Of a stretch of 64,000 nucleotides of DNA, positions 47,491-56,808 are shown one piece after another. The notes beneath the pieces were generated by a model. That model was given only the letters and a program-made list of their open reading frames with translations, searched no databases and was not told where the DNA came from. Every line of letters starts with the position of its first letter. Within the stretch, counting starts at the first letter, position 1. The DNA comes from UBA4465 sp002292365 (GTDB lineage: Bacteria > Bacteroidota > Bacteroidia > Cytophagales > Cyclobacteriaceae), in contig CALSQY010000004.1 of the NCBI GenBank assembly GCA_943788615.1, forward strand, positions 558,001 through 622,000. Reading direction: 5' to 3'. The position numbers were made by a program, and so were the translations under genes.

Positions 47491-48858
47491 ATGAATACAC
47501 ATAAAGATACCATTGTTGCTTTGGCCACCGCCCCGGGTATCGGTGCGATCGGTATTATTAGAATTTCTGGGGCTGCTGCTTTTCCTATCGTCAACACATT
47601 ATTTCCAAGTAAGGACCTAAATATTCAAAAAACACATACCATACATTACGGGCATTTATTGAAAAATAATCAAATTCTTGATGAAGTAGTAGTCTCCTTG
47701 TTCAAAGGCCCCCAATCTTATACAAAGGAAGACGTCATTGAAATCTCATGTCATGGATCCCCTTACTTGCTCCAAAGAGTAATTGAAGCCCTTATCGATG
47801 GAGGTGCTCGATTAGCCAAACCTGGTGAATTTACCCAAAGGGCCTTCCTCAACGGGCGGTTTGATTTGGCTCAGGCGGAGGCGGTCGCAGATCTGATCGC
47901 TTCAGAAAATGAAACCGCACATCAGGCAGCGATCAATCAAATGCGGGGAGGATTTTCCGACGAAATCAAAAAATTAAGAGAAGAATTGATCCATTTTGCA
48001 TCTATGATCGAACTAGAACTTGATTTTGGTGAAGAAGATGTAGAATTTGCCAATCGTGAAGAGCTCAAATCATTAGTTGGGAAAATTCAAGAAGTAATCC
48101 AAGGATTGATCGAAAGCTTCAGCTTGGGAAACGTCATCAAAAAAGGCATACCCACGGTGATCGCCGGTAAACCTAATTCAGGCAAATCTACCCTACTCAA
48201 TGCCTTGCTCAATGAAGAAAAAGCCATCGTCTCGAATATCCCAGGTACGACCCGAGATTTTATTGAAGATGAAATTATTTTGGCAGGCATCCCCTTTCGA
48301 TTTGTAGATACGGCAGGTATCCGGGCTACGGAAGATCAAGTAGAGGCCATAGGTGTCGCTCGGACACATACCAAAATGCGGGAAGCTTCTATCCTGCTCT
48401 ATATAGTTGACCTTCAAAATGACAACTTATCTGCTTATCAGGAACAATTGTCCTCCTTAGAGAATCAGGAAGTACCTTTTATCATCGTAGGTAATAAGCT
48501 AGATCAAGCAGACCAAAATTTAAAAACACATGTCCAAGCTCATGATCGGGCAGTCTTGATTTCTGCCGCTTCTAAAACCAATCTCGAGGGATTGAAAAGC
48601 AAACTGATTAATCTCCTAGATCTGGCCCACTTTAAAAATAGTAATACCATCGTGACCAATGTGCGTCATTATGAGGGATTGATGCAAACGAAAATAGCCC
48701 TTCAAAAAGTATTGCAAGGTATCGCCGATGACATTACCCATGATTTTCTGGCAGCCGACATTCGACAATCATTACATGCCTTAGGAGAAATCACTGGCGA
48801 AATTACCACAGATGATTTACTCGATAATATATTTACTAAATTCTGTATCGGGAAGTAA
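47491..48858 (+). CDS. mnmE: tRNA modification GTPase MnmE
   Basis: GTPase that with MnmG installs the carboxymethylaminomethyl group on U34 of some tRNAs. N-terminal folate-binding domain (DTIVALATAPGIGAIGIIRISG... start only), central helical domain, inserted G domain with GKPNSGKSTLLNALL (G1), NIPGTTRDF (G2), DTAGIR (G3) and GNKLD (G4), and the invariant C-terminal CIGK. 455 aa, complete. It follows the iron cluster by 121 bp but is probably independent. Confidence 0.97.
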   Translation: MNTHKDTIVALATAPGIGAIGIIRISGAAAFPIVNTLFPSKDLNIQKTHTIHYGHLLKNNQILDEVVVSLFKGPQSYTKEDVIEISCHGSPYLLQRVIEALIDGGARLAKPGEFTQRAFLNGRFDLAQAEAVADLIASENETAHQAAINQMRGGFSDEIKKLREELIHFASMIELELDFGEEDVEFANREELKSLVGKIQEVIQGLIESFSLGNVIKKGIPTVIAGKPNSGKSTLLNALLNEEKAIVSNIPGTTRDFIEDEIILAGIPFRFVDTAGIRATEDQVEAIGVARTHTKMREASILLYIVDLQNDNLSAYQEQLSSLENQEVPFIIVGNKLDQADQNLKTHVQAHDRAVLISAASKTNLEGLKSKLINLLDLAHFKNSNTIVTNVRHYEGLMQTKIALQKVLQGIADDITHDFLAADIRQSLHALGEITGEITTDDLLDNIFTKFCIGK

Positions 48859-49282
48859 TCGCCCTTCTTATAATTAGTTAAATCCTTTTTCTTTAGTGCT
48901 TAAAGACATTTATTTTTTTACTTATCGCTAGTTTTCCTATTATTCCCATATTTTTTGTTAAGAGAAATAAATTTATTGTTAGAAATAGATTTATGGAGTA
49001 AAGAGGAAATTATACAACATACCCACAAAGACTCTTAGAAAGGCTTATTTAAGCGGAGGTTAATTATCCGTTTTAATTACTTTTAAAATATGAGAAAATT
49101 TTTAATACTGCTAACAGGGTTTATCTTTTTAGATTCTTTCTAATATAATCAATTATTCTATAATATCGCACAACCTATGAGAACCTCAGAAATTGGATTT
49201 TAATTGTTTTAATATACTTTTTCTATTGACTTTCATGCGAACTATATAGGTTTGGACAAATAAGGATCTAATGAATTAATGA
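48859..49282. other. Intergenic region with promoter for the next gene
   Basis: AT-rich 424-bp gap. Near 49090 a short reading frame MRKFLILLTGFIFLDSF ends in a stop and resembles a leader peptide remnant. A good candidate promoter for the gene at 49283 lies at 49226-49254: TTG, 18 bp, TAGGTTTG, matching the Bacteroidota TAnnTTTG box. No other structure noticed. Confidence 0.4.
49226..49254 (+). promoter_or_regulatory. Bacteroidota-type promoter
   Basis: TTG at 49226-49228, then 18 bp, then TAGGTTTG at 49247-49254, fitting the TAnnTTTG -7 pattern exactly. The predicted start of transcription lies about 20 bp before the ATG at 49283. Confidence 0.5.
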
Positions 49283-49960
49283 ATGGATAAATCTCTAGAA
49301 AGGACGTTAAAACAAGCATGCGAAAAAAAATTTAAAATTTCTTTAAAAGAAATGAAAAATTGCTGTGTAACTAATGAGGATTATATGTTAGTGAAGTATG
49401 ATGATAAGATTTTTCTAGTCATAGATTATAACTCATATCACAACATAGTAGAGACCACTCTGGTTAAAGCAGAAGATAGTTATATAAGAATTTCATGGAA
49501 TGTTTTAGTGAACTCTGAGATTGATTACTTTCATGATAACCCAACCTACAGGGGTGCTCTGTGGCAATCATTAGATAGATTGGAGCGTGAATTCATTCAA
49601 CATAAATTGCCACTTGGAAAAATAAAAGGGGATGTTTATTGGGAAGCAATTTATTCAAACCCTGTTGTTTACCAGAAGGCTTTAAAGGCTCTTTATCATA
49701 CTTTTCCTAATAGAGATAAACTCGTTAATGGCATTGTTCGAATTGGCTTCAATGAAAATTTTGAAGATCTTTTAATTAATTGCAAAAAAATTGATAGGAT
49801 TGAAGTCTTTACAAGAAGTATTCAATTCAATGGCAATTTGTTGATGACTTTTGGTAACCGAAAACCTGATATGGATGAACACTTTATTGATTTTTATAGT
49901 ACGGCAGGGTCCAGATATCAACATTTATATGATTACCTAATGGAATCGAGACAAAAGTAA
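49283..49960 (+). CDS. Hypothetical protein, 225 aa
   Basis: Not recognised. Soluble, no signal peptide or membrane segment. It shows mixed alpha/beta pattern, with strands such as MLVKYDDKIFLVIDYNSY and a helical LWQSLDRLEREFIQHKL segment. Two close cysteines (residues 27-28) are present. It follows a good promoter and opens the gene-poor AT-rich region, next to a decayed zinc-ribbon gene. Possibly an accessory gene acquired by transfer. Confidence 0.6.
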   Translation: MDKSLERTLKQACEKKFKISLKEMKNCCVTNEDYMLVKYDDKIFLVIDYNSYHNIVETTLVKAEDSYIRISWNVLVNSEIDYFHDNPTYRGALWQSLDRLEREFIQHKLPLGKIKGDVYWEAIYSNPVVYQKALKALYHTFPNRDKLVNGIVRIGFNENFEDLLINCKKIDRIEVFTRSIQFNGNLLMTFGNRKPDMDEHFIDFYSTAGSRYQHLYDYLMESRQK

Positions 49961-50134
49961 AAATTTTAGTAGCGAGGAGGCGATTAGAAATCTAACTTCA
50001 CTAACTGCGAAAAATAAGCTTCCTCAGAAGATTAATATAAGATTATTCAGATTCACTCTGTCATACACAAAAAAGCTCTTAGAAATGCCAATTTTAGCTG
50101 AGAGAAATACTTTAACTTAGTTTTAAGTAATTAA

Positions 50135-50424
50135 ATGAGCCTAACTGAAACATATCCTGACTTAGACAAACGGTGGTACCCTACTAAGGATGGTGATTTA
50201 ACTCCGAATAATTTTAACTTTGGAGCCAAAAAAATTGGTGGAAGTGCAATAAAGCCATAAATCATGACTATCAAGCACAAATTCAAGAAAGATCTTGGGG
50301 GCGTGGTTGTTCTTATTGCAGTGGTAAAAAGGTTGCATTGTAAAATTACTTAGCTACCATTGATATTGAATTATCCAAGAAAAGGCATCTGTATAACGTC
50401 AGCAAATTGGAAAGATTTTTTTAA
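50135..50424 (+). pseudogene. Zinc-ribbon domain protein, degraded
   Basis: Remnant of a protein with repeats of the probable zinc-ribbon (DUF4379-like) type. From ATG at 50135: SLTETYPDLDKRWYPTKDGDLTPNNF; then a frame change near 50230 to WWKCNKAINHDYQAQIQERS, GRGCSYCSGKKVAL, a stop, and NYLATIDIELSKKRHLYN. The Cys pair and the SLAT-P-L--W pattern are diagnostic. About two repeats survive. Nearby genes are of unknown function, so this may be a leftover of a transferred island. Confidence 0.75.
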
Positions 50425-50604
50425 ATATAATATGGTCATTTAGTTTAACCACAAATGAGTGATAAATTGTTATTGGTATAATCTATGTGGTTACTTTTTT
50501 TAAATCTAAAGTATCAATAAAACGGCAAAAAAGGGATTTTAGTAAATCACTAAAGAGCTATTAAGTATTGACTAAGAGATTATTGGTGTTTTTTTCTATT
50601 GATT

Positions 50605-51609
50605 ATGAATGGAATTAGGAAGTATAAAAAAATTTATGAGGAGGAAATTGAAAATGATTTTAATGATTTATATAAGAAATTGAAAAGGGAATATATAAGT
50701 AATGAAGAAAGATTAGAAAGATTAGAAAGATTGAATGGATATACTAATAATAAATTAGATCATTTTGATAAAGTAGGAGAAAGGTTAAGAAATAAGTGGA
50801 TTGGAAAAGAAGGTTATATTTTAAGTAAGAAGGTTGAGTATAAAATATGGAAAAAAATAAATGAGGATAATCATAAAATATTTGGTATTGGTTGGGGTAA
50901 TTTCATAACTAAAAAGGAATTAGAAGACTTAAAAACATTTATAAATGGTAGAGGAGATCATTATTACAATTGGTTAAAATGGGATGAGAAATTAATAGAT
51001 TTAGTAAAGAAGGAATCTTTATTTATAGATATTGATAATAATTTTAAATATTATAAAGTTTACATAAAAAAGAATTCGTTTGAGAAGAAAGAAGTCATTA
51101 TTGAAGATTATTATGGAGTTAAACTAGGTCTGGAGTTATTTTCTTTTGATTCAGACAATAAGAAAACAATGAGATTTAAACCTAAAAAAGATGATATATT
51201 AAGTTTTTTTAGAGAAAGAGATGAAATTTTAAAGAATTTAAATAATAGTTATGTTAGGATTAGTAGATGGTTAAATGAAAAATATAAACATATTTTAGAG
51301 TGGGATAATCATAGTGGGTGGTTTTTAGATAGATTAGTATGCGAGATATATTATGAAGTTGATGATGGTAAGTTGAAAACACATATTAATAAGATAAAGG
51401 ATATGATAAATAGAGGGCATATTAGTGAATGGATAATGGATGAGATATTAATGGTAAAGAGGAATGATGAGTGGAATACTGACGAAGAATTGATTGAGTG
51501 GGTTGGTGAGTATAAGGAAAGAAAGAAAATATATGAAAAGGAAAATAAGATTAAGAAGGTAATAGAAGTAAAAAATCGTAAAAAATTTGGATTCAAATGG
51601 GTTGAATAG
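50605..51609 (+). CDS. Hypothetical protein, Lys/Glu-rich, foreign codon use
   Basis: Not recognised. 334 aa counted from ATG at 50605 (a TTG at 50599 is possible). Very rich in Lys, Glu, Asn and Ile, largely helical, with charged stretches such as ERLERLERLNGY (residues about 36-47) and a Trp-rich WGNFITKKE and HYYNWLKWDEKL region. Arginine is almost always AGA or AGG, and third positions are strongly A/T, unlike the neighbouring operons that use CGN often. This points to recent transfer. No signal peptide or membrane segment. It is preceded by a decayed zinc-ribbon gene. Confidence 0.65.
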   Translation: MNGIRKYKKIYEEEIENDFNDLYKKLKREYISNEERLERLERLNGYTNNKLDHFDKVGERLRNKWIGKEGYILSKKVEYKIWKKINEDNHKIFGIGWGNFITKKELEDLKTFINGRGDHYYNWLKWDEKLIDLVKKESLFIDIDNNFKYYKVYIKKNSFEKKEVIIEDYYGVKLGLELFSFDSDNKKTMRFKPKKDDILSFFRERDEILKNLNNSYVRISRWLNEKYKHILEWDNHSGWFLDRLVCEIYYEVDDGKLKTHINKIKDMINRGHISEWIMDEILMVKRNDEWNTDEELIEWVGEYKERKKIYEKENKIKKVIEVKNRKKFGFKWVE

Positions 51610-52051
51610 GGTGAAAAAATGCCCTTTAAATGATATACGTAGATTGTTGATTATTTAGGTGTGAAACTAAAATCTATTATTTAATTAGCAAACATTTGTT
51701 CCCAATCAAAGTCACTAAGTTAATCAGTGTCAACGATACTATTTTCCTTAGGTTTAGAATTCAAGGTGATAGACAATGGAAAAAGTTGGGTAAAGTCAAA
51801 GTTAATTTTATTGAGATCAGAACAAGTACAAATTGACCAAACATGACTACTGCGTCAACGGAAGGACTTTCACAAAACAATCACCTATTAAAATCAATTA
51901 CAGTAGCTAATACAGCAAAAATATATTTTTTTATTTCTACTGATTAAAATGACAATAGTAGCCGGTTGTGTTGGCATTTGACGGTCCGGATCGATGTGTA
52001 TATTAATTTGTAAAGTGTTTGATAGTAATGGAATTAAATATGTCTATCAGT
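51610..52051. other. Intergenic region with a possible decayed reading frame
   Basis: A 442-bp gap. On the minus strand, roughly 51845 to 51685, one frame reads through SSHVWSICTCSDLNKINFDF, then PKENSIVDTD, one stop and LSDFDWEQMFAN before ending. It resembles the C-terminus of an unrecognised protein with one premature stop. Otherwise no repeats or RNA features seen. Confidence 0.3.
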
Positions 52052-52528
52052 TTATTGTCTAGTCCAAGTTTCAGCATATTCTCCCTCAAACCAAATAACA
52101 ATCATTGAACTGAGATCTGAGGAAAACTCAAGAGAATATGGTTTATAGCTCCCTTCATCACCATTAAACTCATAATTATTATTACCAAGATTTGTCCAGG
52201 TCTCTTTATATGTAATTGGCCAATTTCCAAAAGGCATTTTCCCCGCACCAGGGCCTCCTATCCAGCATTTCCATATCTTTTGTATTGCTTCTGTTGTAGT
52301 AATATTCCATTTGTTTGGTTTGCCATGGTCACTTTTCAAAAAACAAGATCTTAAGGAATTTGGATTCTCCTTTGATCCAGTCCATTCTTCATTAGTTAAA
52401 ACCCATGAACCTATAATTCGGTCGATGGTATCAACAGCAATGGGATCATCACTATCTTCACCACAATTGGTGAACAATACAAGTGAATAAAGGATACTTA
52501 AGAGAAGGAGATATTTGAAGTGAGGCAT
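52052..52528 (-). CDS. Small lipoprotein, lipocalin-like
   Basis: Predicted lipoprotein of 158 aa. Lipobox LFTNC with the Cys at about residue 22. After an acidic linker, IIGSWVLTNEEW begins a region with the GxW pattern of lipocalin-like domains, and the rest is beta-rich, ending YAETWTRQ. Its leader closely resembles that of the next lipoprotein (HFK...YSLV.FTNC), which suggests duplication or domain swapping of the export signal. Function unknown. Confidence 0.7.
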   Translation of the reverse strand: MPHFKYLLLLSILYSLVLFTNCGEDSDDPIAVDTIDRIIGSWVLTNEEWTGSKENPNSLRSCFLKSDHGKPNKWNITTTEAIQKIWKCWIGGPGAGKMPFGNWPITYKETWTNLGNNNYEFNGDEGSYKPYSLEFSSDLSSMIVIWFEGEYAETWTRQ

Positions 52529-52633
52529 GTTTTTTAGCCTTTTTTAAATCGAAATGAATAATAATTTTCCGCAATTCACTAATTAACTTATGAAAAAAAG
52601 AGGTGTTTTCTAATTTTAATTTTATTTACTAAA

Positions 52634-53266
52634 TTAATTGCATTCTGTAGACTGAATAAGATCATCGACTATTGATTCTGAATTTACCTTTGTAAATTTA
52701 TAAATGAAAGAAGGATCTATATCTATGCAGCCATTATCGAGAATAAAATTTATATTATAAAAACACCTTCCCGCGCTATTATTAATATCCCATTTACCTG
52801 GTTCTAGTATAAAATCAATACCATCCCCATTATCTATAACAGTAAGCCTCAGGTAATAATCCTTTGAGTTATAGTAAAGGGGATCAAAATAACCTGTTTG
52901 AAAAAAAACTTTGACAATTTCATTAGATTTAAGGATAGCACTTAATTCATTAGTGTCCTCATTTAGCCCCATTACTTGGTAGATACCAGTATATTTTGTA
53001 GAAGTATGATGGGTAATGGTATCCAAGATTAACGAGCTTGAATTATCATATCGACAAGAATCTGTCAATAATGACCAAAATAAATTTCCATTATTAATTT
53101 GAATAATTGTCGTACCGGAAGGATTTAATTCACTCGTTGCTTCAAGCATGTAATAGCCATTACGTTTTTGTAATATGAAATCGTCATCGATTTCATCAAG
53201 ACAATTGGTGAAAAAAACGAGTGAATAAATAATACTGAAGAATAAAAAAAATTTGAAGTGTTTCAT
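52634..53266 (-). CDS. Small lipoprotein, unknown function
   Basis: Predicted lipoprotein of 210 aa (leader to FTNC, Cys about residue 22), followed by an Asp-rich linker and a beta-rich body (YYMLEATSELNPSGTTIIQINN, AGRCFYNINFILDNGCID). Four further cysteines may pair. Body shows no clear similarity to its neighbour although the leaders match. 105 bp upstream of the neighbouring lipoprotein gene on the same strand; probably one transcript. Confidence 0.65.
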   Translation of the reverse strand: MKHFKFFLFFSIIYSLVFFTNCLDEIDDDFILQKRNGYYMLEATSELNPSGTTIIQINNGNLFWSLLTDSCRYDNSSSLILDTITHHTSTKYTGIYQVMGLNEDTNELSAILKSNEIVKVFFQTGYFDPLYYNSKDYYLRLTVIDNGDGIDFILEPGKWDINNSAGRCFYNINFILDNGCIDIDPSFIYKFTKVNSESIVDDLIQSTECN

Positions 53267-53814
53267 AATTAAAAATCAAAATTAATAAAAATTTTCACCC
53301 TTAGTGATTTCTTTTTATCTGAAGATATTCCTTGAGCCCCATTTAATTTTGTTTAATAGATTTGAACTACAACAAAATCAAGAAGTTGTCTAGGAAGAAA
53401 CACACAAAATCTCTTTAAATTTTTAGGTACGGATCAGTGGATTCAACTGGGCATGTGTTTGCCGATATGAATTTAAATGGAGCTCTTCTTTTGATGATCC
53501 TGAGTGTTAAACCGGTGGATTATATATAAGTTTGTCAAGTAAATCATATCAATCTAAAGACGACGAAAAAAATTATTATACGTAGAGGGTATTAGATTTT
53601 ATTTCTATAGTACTCAGTATTGCTGTGTCATGTTGGCTCAATAAAAAAACTAAAATGGAATAAAGACAGATAAGTTCAATTGACCAATCTGGATATAAGA
53701 ACTCAAGATTATCAATGAAGTAGATCAATCTTTCACATCATATTTACAATAAATTCATCAACGAACAAATTAATTTTTGGCAAAAAAAAGTAGTATTTTT
53801 ACGAAAAAAAGAGT
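53267..53814. other. Intergenic region
   Basis: Gap of 548 bp between divergent lipoprotein genes. On the plus strand, TTTTTGG at 53776-53782 followed by TATTTTTA about 16 bp on is a plausible promoter of the propeller-like gene. A short frame around 53435-53525 (STGHVFADMNLNGALLLMIL) looks like a piece of a protein but I cannot identify it. No repeats seen. Confidence 0.35.
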
Positions 53815-54912
53815 GTGAAAAAATTATTAATATTAATCGTGTTTTTTTCGAGTTGTTCGAAAGAAAATTTAAATCCTGAAGAAGCTGCCAACTTAGAAGA
53901 TGTTACTAACCTAGAGGATTTTGCTATAGTAGGAAGTTCCAGTTTTTTTGAGGAAAACTTTAAAAATAAAATAGTAGTTGTTGCTGGGGGAACGATAGAG
54001 GAAGGTGCTGTTGTTTGGATTAACGATAAAAAAGTTCTTTTGTTGAATGATGCTTTAGAAGCCACTGGTCTATTCTACCAAGATAATAAAATTTATGTAA
54101 CTGGATGGACTTATGGGGGTAAGGGAAGTGTATGGATTATGGATTTAGATGGTTCTAATCAGACTGTGATGGAACTTGAGGGGAAATACTCAGAAGGTCA
54201 GAGGATAATGGTTCATAATGGAGATATATATACTGGTGGTTTTTTTGACAATGGATCATGCTATTGGAAAAATGGATCTAAAATCGATTTAACAAAAAAT
54301 GCTGATTCTATGAGTTGGGGTATTGCTATGGATTCTAATAACAATTTGTTTAATGTTGGTTATTACATGTCGCAACATCATTCTTTAATACCAGCTTTTT
54401 GGAAAAATGGTAAACGGAATAAATTAAATAGGCCTCAACATGGTGATGGTGAAGCCAAATACATAAAAATTATTGGAAACAAAAAAATCATTGGTGGAAC
54501 TACCTCAGCGCCACACAATTTTTTAGGTTACATAACCAAACCAACATATTGGATTAATGGTAATAGAAAAACTGGTCAAATTGGATCGATTGATGAGGGA
54601 TGGCAGAATTGTGATGTTTTCGATATGTTTGTTGATAGCGAGGAAAACATATATTTAGCAGGCTTTTCTCAAGATATGGACGGTGAATATCCAACCTTTT
54701 GGAAAAATGGGCAAAAAAATTTGCTGTCAAATGGTGAAGCTACAGGTGTAATTAGAAGTTTAAAAGTGATAGATGGGGACATAATAGCCGCTGGCACCTT
54801 ATCTTATTTCCCAGGGACGCCATGTCTGTGGGTAGGGGAGGAAAAACCGTATGTGTATGATGAAAATGCAGTTGGAGAAGTTTGGGATATGTTAATAATT
54901 GATACCATATAA
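53815..54912 (+). CDS. Seven-repeat beta-propeller-like lipoprotein
   Basis: Predicted lipoprotein of 365 aa with a very short leader (Cys14 in FFSSC) starting from GTG. The body holds seven repeats centred on a Trp followed by a turn: Trp68 (VVWINDKK), 107 (SVWIMDLDG), 151 (CYWKNGSK), 196 (AFWKNGKR), 246 (TYWINGNR), 296 (TFWKNGQK) and 339 (CLWVGEEK). The spacing is 39-50 residues, as expected for blades of a propeller. Repeats also share an IYxAG/G-type strand. Surface location likely; ligand unknown. Confidence 0.75.
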   Translation: MKKLLILIVFFSSCSKENLNPEEAANLEDVTNLEDFAIVGSSSFFEENFKNKIVVVAGGTIEEGAVVWINDKKVLLLNDALEATGLFYQDNKIYVTGWTYGGKGSVWIMDLDGSNQTVMELEGKYSEGQRIMVHNGDIYTGGFFDNGSCYWKNGSKIDLTKNADSMSWGIAMDSNNNLFNVGYYMSQHHSLIPAFWKNGKRNKLNRPQHGDGEAKYIKIIGNKKIIGGTTSAPHNFLGYITKPTYWINGNRKTGQIGSIDEGWQNCDVFDMFVDSEENIYLAGFSQDMDGEYPTFWKNGQKNLLSNGEATGVIRSLKVIDGDIIAAGTLSYFPGTPCLWVGEEKPYVYDENAVGEVWDMLIIDTI

Positions 54913-55354
54913 AAGATCAATTTTATCATTGCTTCACTTATTCTGATTTCGGACAGATTGAGATCATTTTTTTGTGACTATTCTTACCCTATGATGTAAA
55001 TTAGGCATGATCTACTGCAGTTTTTCTGGTATCGCCTCCAATTATAGATTGCATCCTCCTTATTGTGGCAATAACAACAATTGTGGTATCATCAGGAAAG
55101 ATGAGTTGTTTCTAAAACATTTAGGAATATCCACTCTTGTATTTCGTAATCGGTCATTAGTATTGAAAGAACAACTTAGTCTTCACATCAATATGGCCTT
55201 ATGTATGTCCTAAAATAAAAGTAGACTTTTTCAGATATAAATTAAATGAGTGTTGATGCTAATTTAAATTAATATTTTGATCCTGTTTTTCCGGTTCAAT
55301 GAAAGTTTGGTTTTTTATTCTTTTCCTGTGTCTCAGTTTTCATTCTCCAGTTCC
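54913..55354. other. Intergenic region, possible DUF559-like fragment
   Basis: A 442-bp gap before the IS remnants. A short frame at 55007-55213 contains RKDELFLKHLGISTLVFRNR, which resembles the end of DUF559-type endonuclease-like proteins (R-DE-L--LGI-VLRF-N). With nothing upstream to complete the domain, it is at best a remnant. No terminal repeat of the IS was identified. Confidence 0.3.
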
Positions 55355-55795
55355 TTAATAGACCTCAGAAGGAGTAAGGTTATTGATGGGCTCATGGTAT
55401 CTTTCATCGTTGTAATACTGAACAAATTGCTTCATTTTAGACTCTAACTGCCCTAGGCTGAAATAATTATTCAGTTTCACTGCATTCTTCATAGATATTT
55501 GATAATATTCAATTTTACCTTGAGTTTGTGGATGAAGCGATCGACCTCGTACATGTTTCATATTTCGATCATTTAAATATTCTGCTAGTTCAACAGGTAG
55601 GTAACACGATCCATTATCAGATAGTAATTTTGGAGGAGTATGGGTTTGTACGACTAATAAAGCCTCATCCAAGGTCTGTTTTACATCCTCTGCCTTAGTA
55701 GTGGCATACAACTTTCAGCTGACAATAAAATGGCTGCAATCATCCAATATGGTTAATAAGTAATATCATCCCCCTCCAACTATTTTAAAAGATGT
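55355..55795 (-). mobile_element. IS3-family transposase remnant 1 (C-terminal part of OrfB)
   Basis: Minus-strand remnant of an IS3-type DDE transposase. It keeps the region from FKIVGGG and YYLLTILDDCSHFIVS through LLSDNGSCYLP (catalytic Asp), HPQTQGKIEYYQ (with the Glu) to YYNDERYHEPINNLTPSEVY. Two in-frame stops occur before KLYATTKAED. The N-terminal part and OrfA are absent: it is cut at about 55795, exactly where the second remnant begins on the other strand. Not functional. Confidence 0.85.
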
Positions 55796-56635
55796 AACTG
55801 AAAAAAAGCTCTAAGATCTGCCGAAAAGTGGGAAGTTGTTGGACATGCTAGCAAGACATTTCCCATGAGCCTACGGCAGGCCTCTATCCTATTTTATATC
55901 AGCACATCGGTATTTTATTGCCAAGCAAAACGTAAAGATGATGATGAAACCATTGGTGAGTTGTCTAACCTTTCCGAGTTACATCGTACTTGGAGATTTT
56001 AGATAATATATCACCGACTTCTAAACTTAGGTATTTGTGGAATCATAAGCGGGTGTATCGAGTTTACATCTCAATGCGCCTTAACTTACATAACAAGAGT
56101 AAAAGACGACTTACGGCACGAGTTAAGGCACCCTTATTACGGCCAATTTATCCCAATTTAACATGGAATTTAGACTTTATGCATGATACTTTGGCTAATG
56201 GTAAAACATTACGAAAGTTAAATATAATTGATGATCTAAATCTTGCAGTACTTTCATAACAATGGATATCAGTTTGCCTTCGCAGCGAGTGATTAGGGAA
56301 CTAGAAACATTAGTAGAGTGCCGTGGAAGACCTGATACTATTCGTTCTGACAATAATCCGAAATTTACATCAGAGGCATTATCAAAATGGTGCAAAAAAG
56401 TGGGGTTGAATCGGTCTTTATACAACCTGGCAAACCTACCCAGAATAGCCTAATAGAAAGGTTTAATAGAACCTTTAATCAGGATGTTCTGGATAGCTAT
56501 ATGTTTGAAAGTAACCAAATTACGGAAATATTCGCAAGCATGAGCTTGAATGTATAATAAGGACAGGCGAAATGCTGTTTTGGGATATTTTACACCCGTG
56601 GAATTCTTTAGTTTTGAACGTAACTAGTTAGGGGA
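55796..56635 (+). mobile_element. IS3-family transposase remnant 2 (OrfA end and OrfB), degraded
   Basis: Plus-strand remnant of a different IS3-type element. It begins TEKKALRSAEKWEVVGHASK (end of OrfA to start of OrfB), continues through LRQASILFYISTSVFYCQ, LWNHKRVYRVYISMRLNL, PNLTWNLDFMHDTLANGKT (first Asp), ECRGRPDTIRSDNNPKFTSEAL (second Asp) and LIERFNRTFNQDVLDSYMF (Glu). At least four stops or frame changes interrupt it. Together with remnant 1 it forms a junction of two truncated elements in opposite orientation. Confidence 0.85.
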
Positions 56636-56808
56636 GGTTACAAAATCATCTGGAGAAAGACGTATATGACTCCATTGTATTAAACAATAATTTTGGCGTT
56701 GAAACGACCCACTCCAAGTATTAATATTTGTGATTATTAAAAAAAATATTTTACTTGTCGTTGAAACCAATTCAACATTACTTTTTTTTAAATTAAATTA
56801 TTCAAAAA

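Noticed and set aside
47282..47494. 70-aa frame between the FeoB permease and mnmE
   Set aside because: It mostly overlaps the permease gene in another frame and shows no protein-like features.
55007..55213. 68-aa frame as a real gene
   Set aside because: No start context, and only the end resembles a DUF559-type domain. Treated as a possible remnant.
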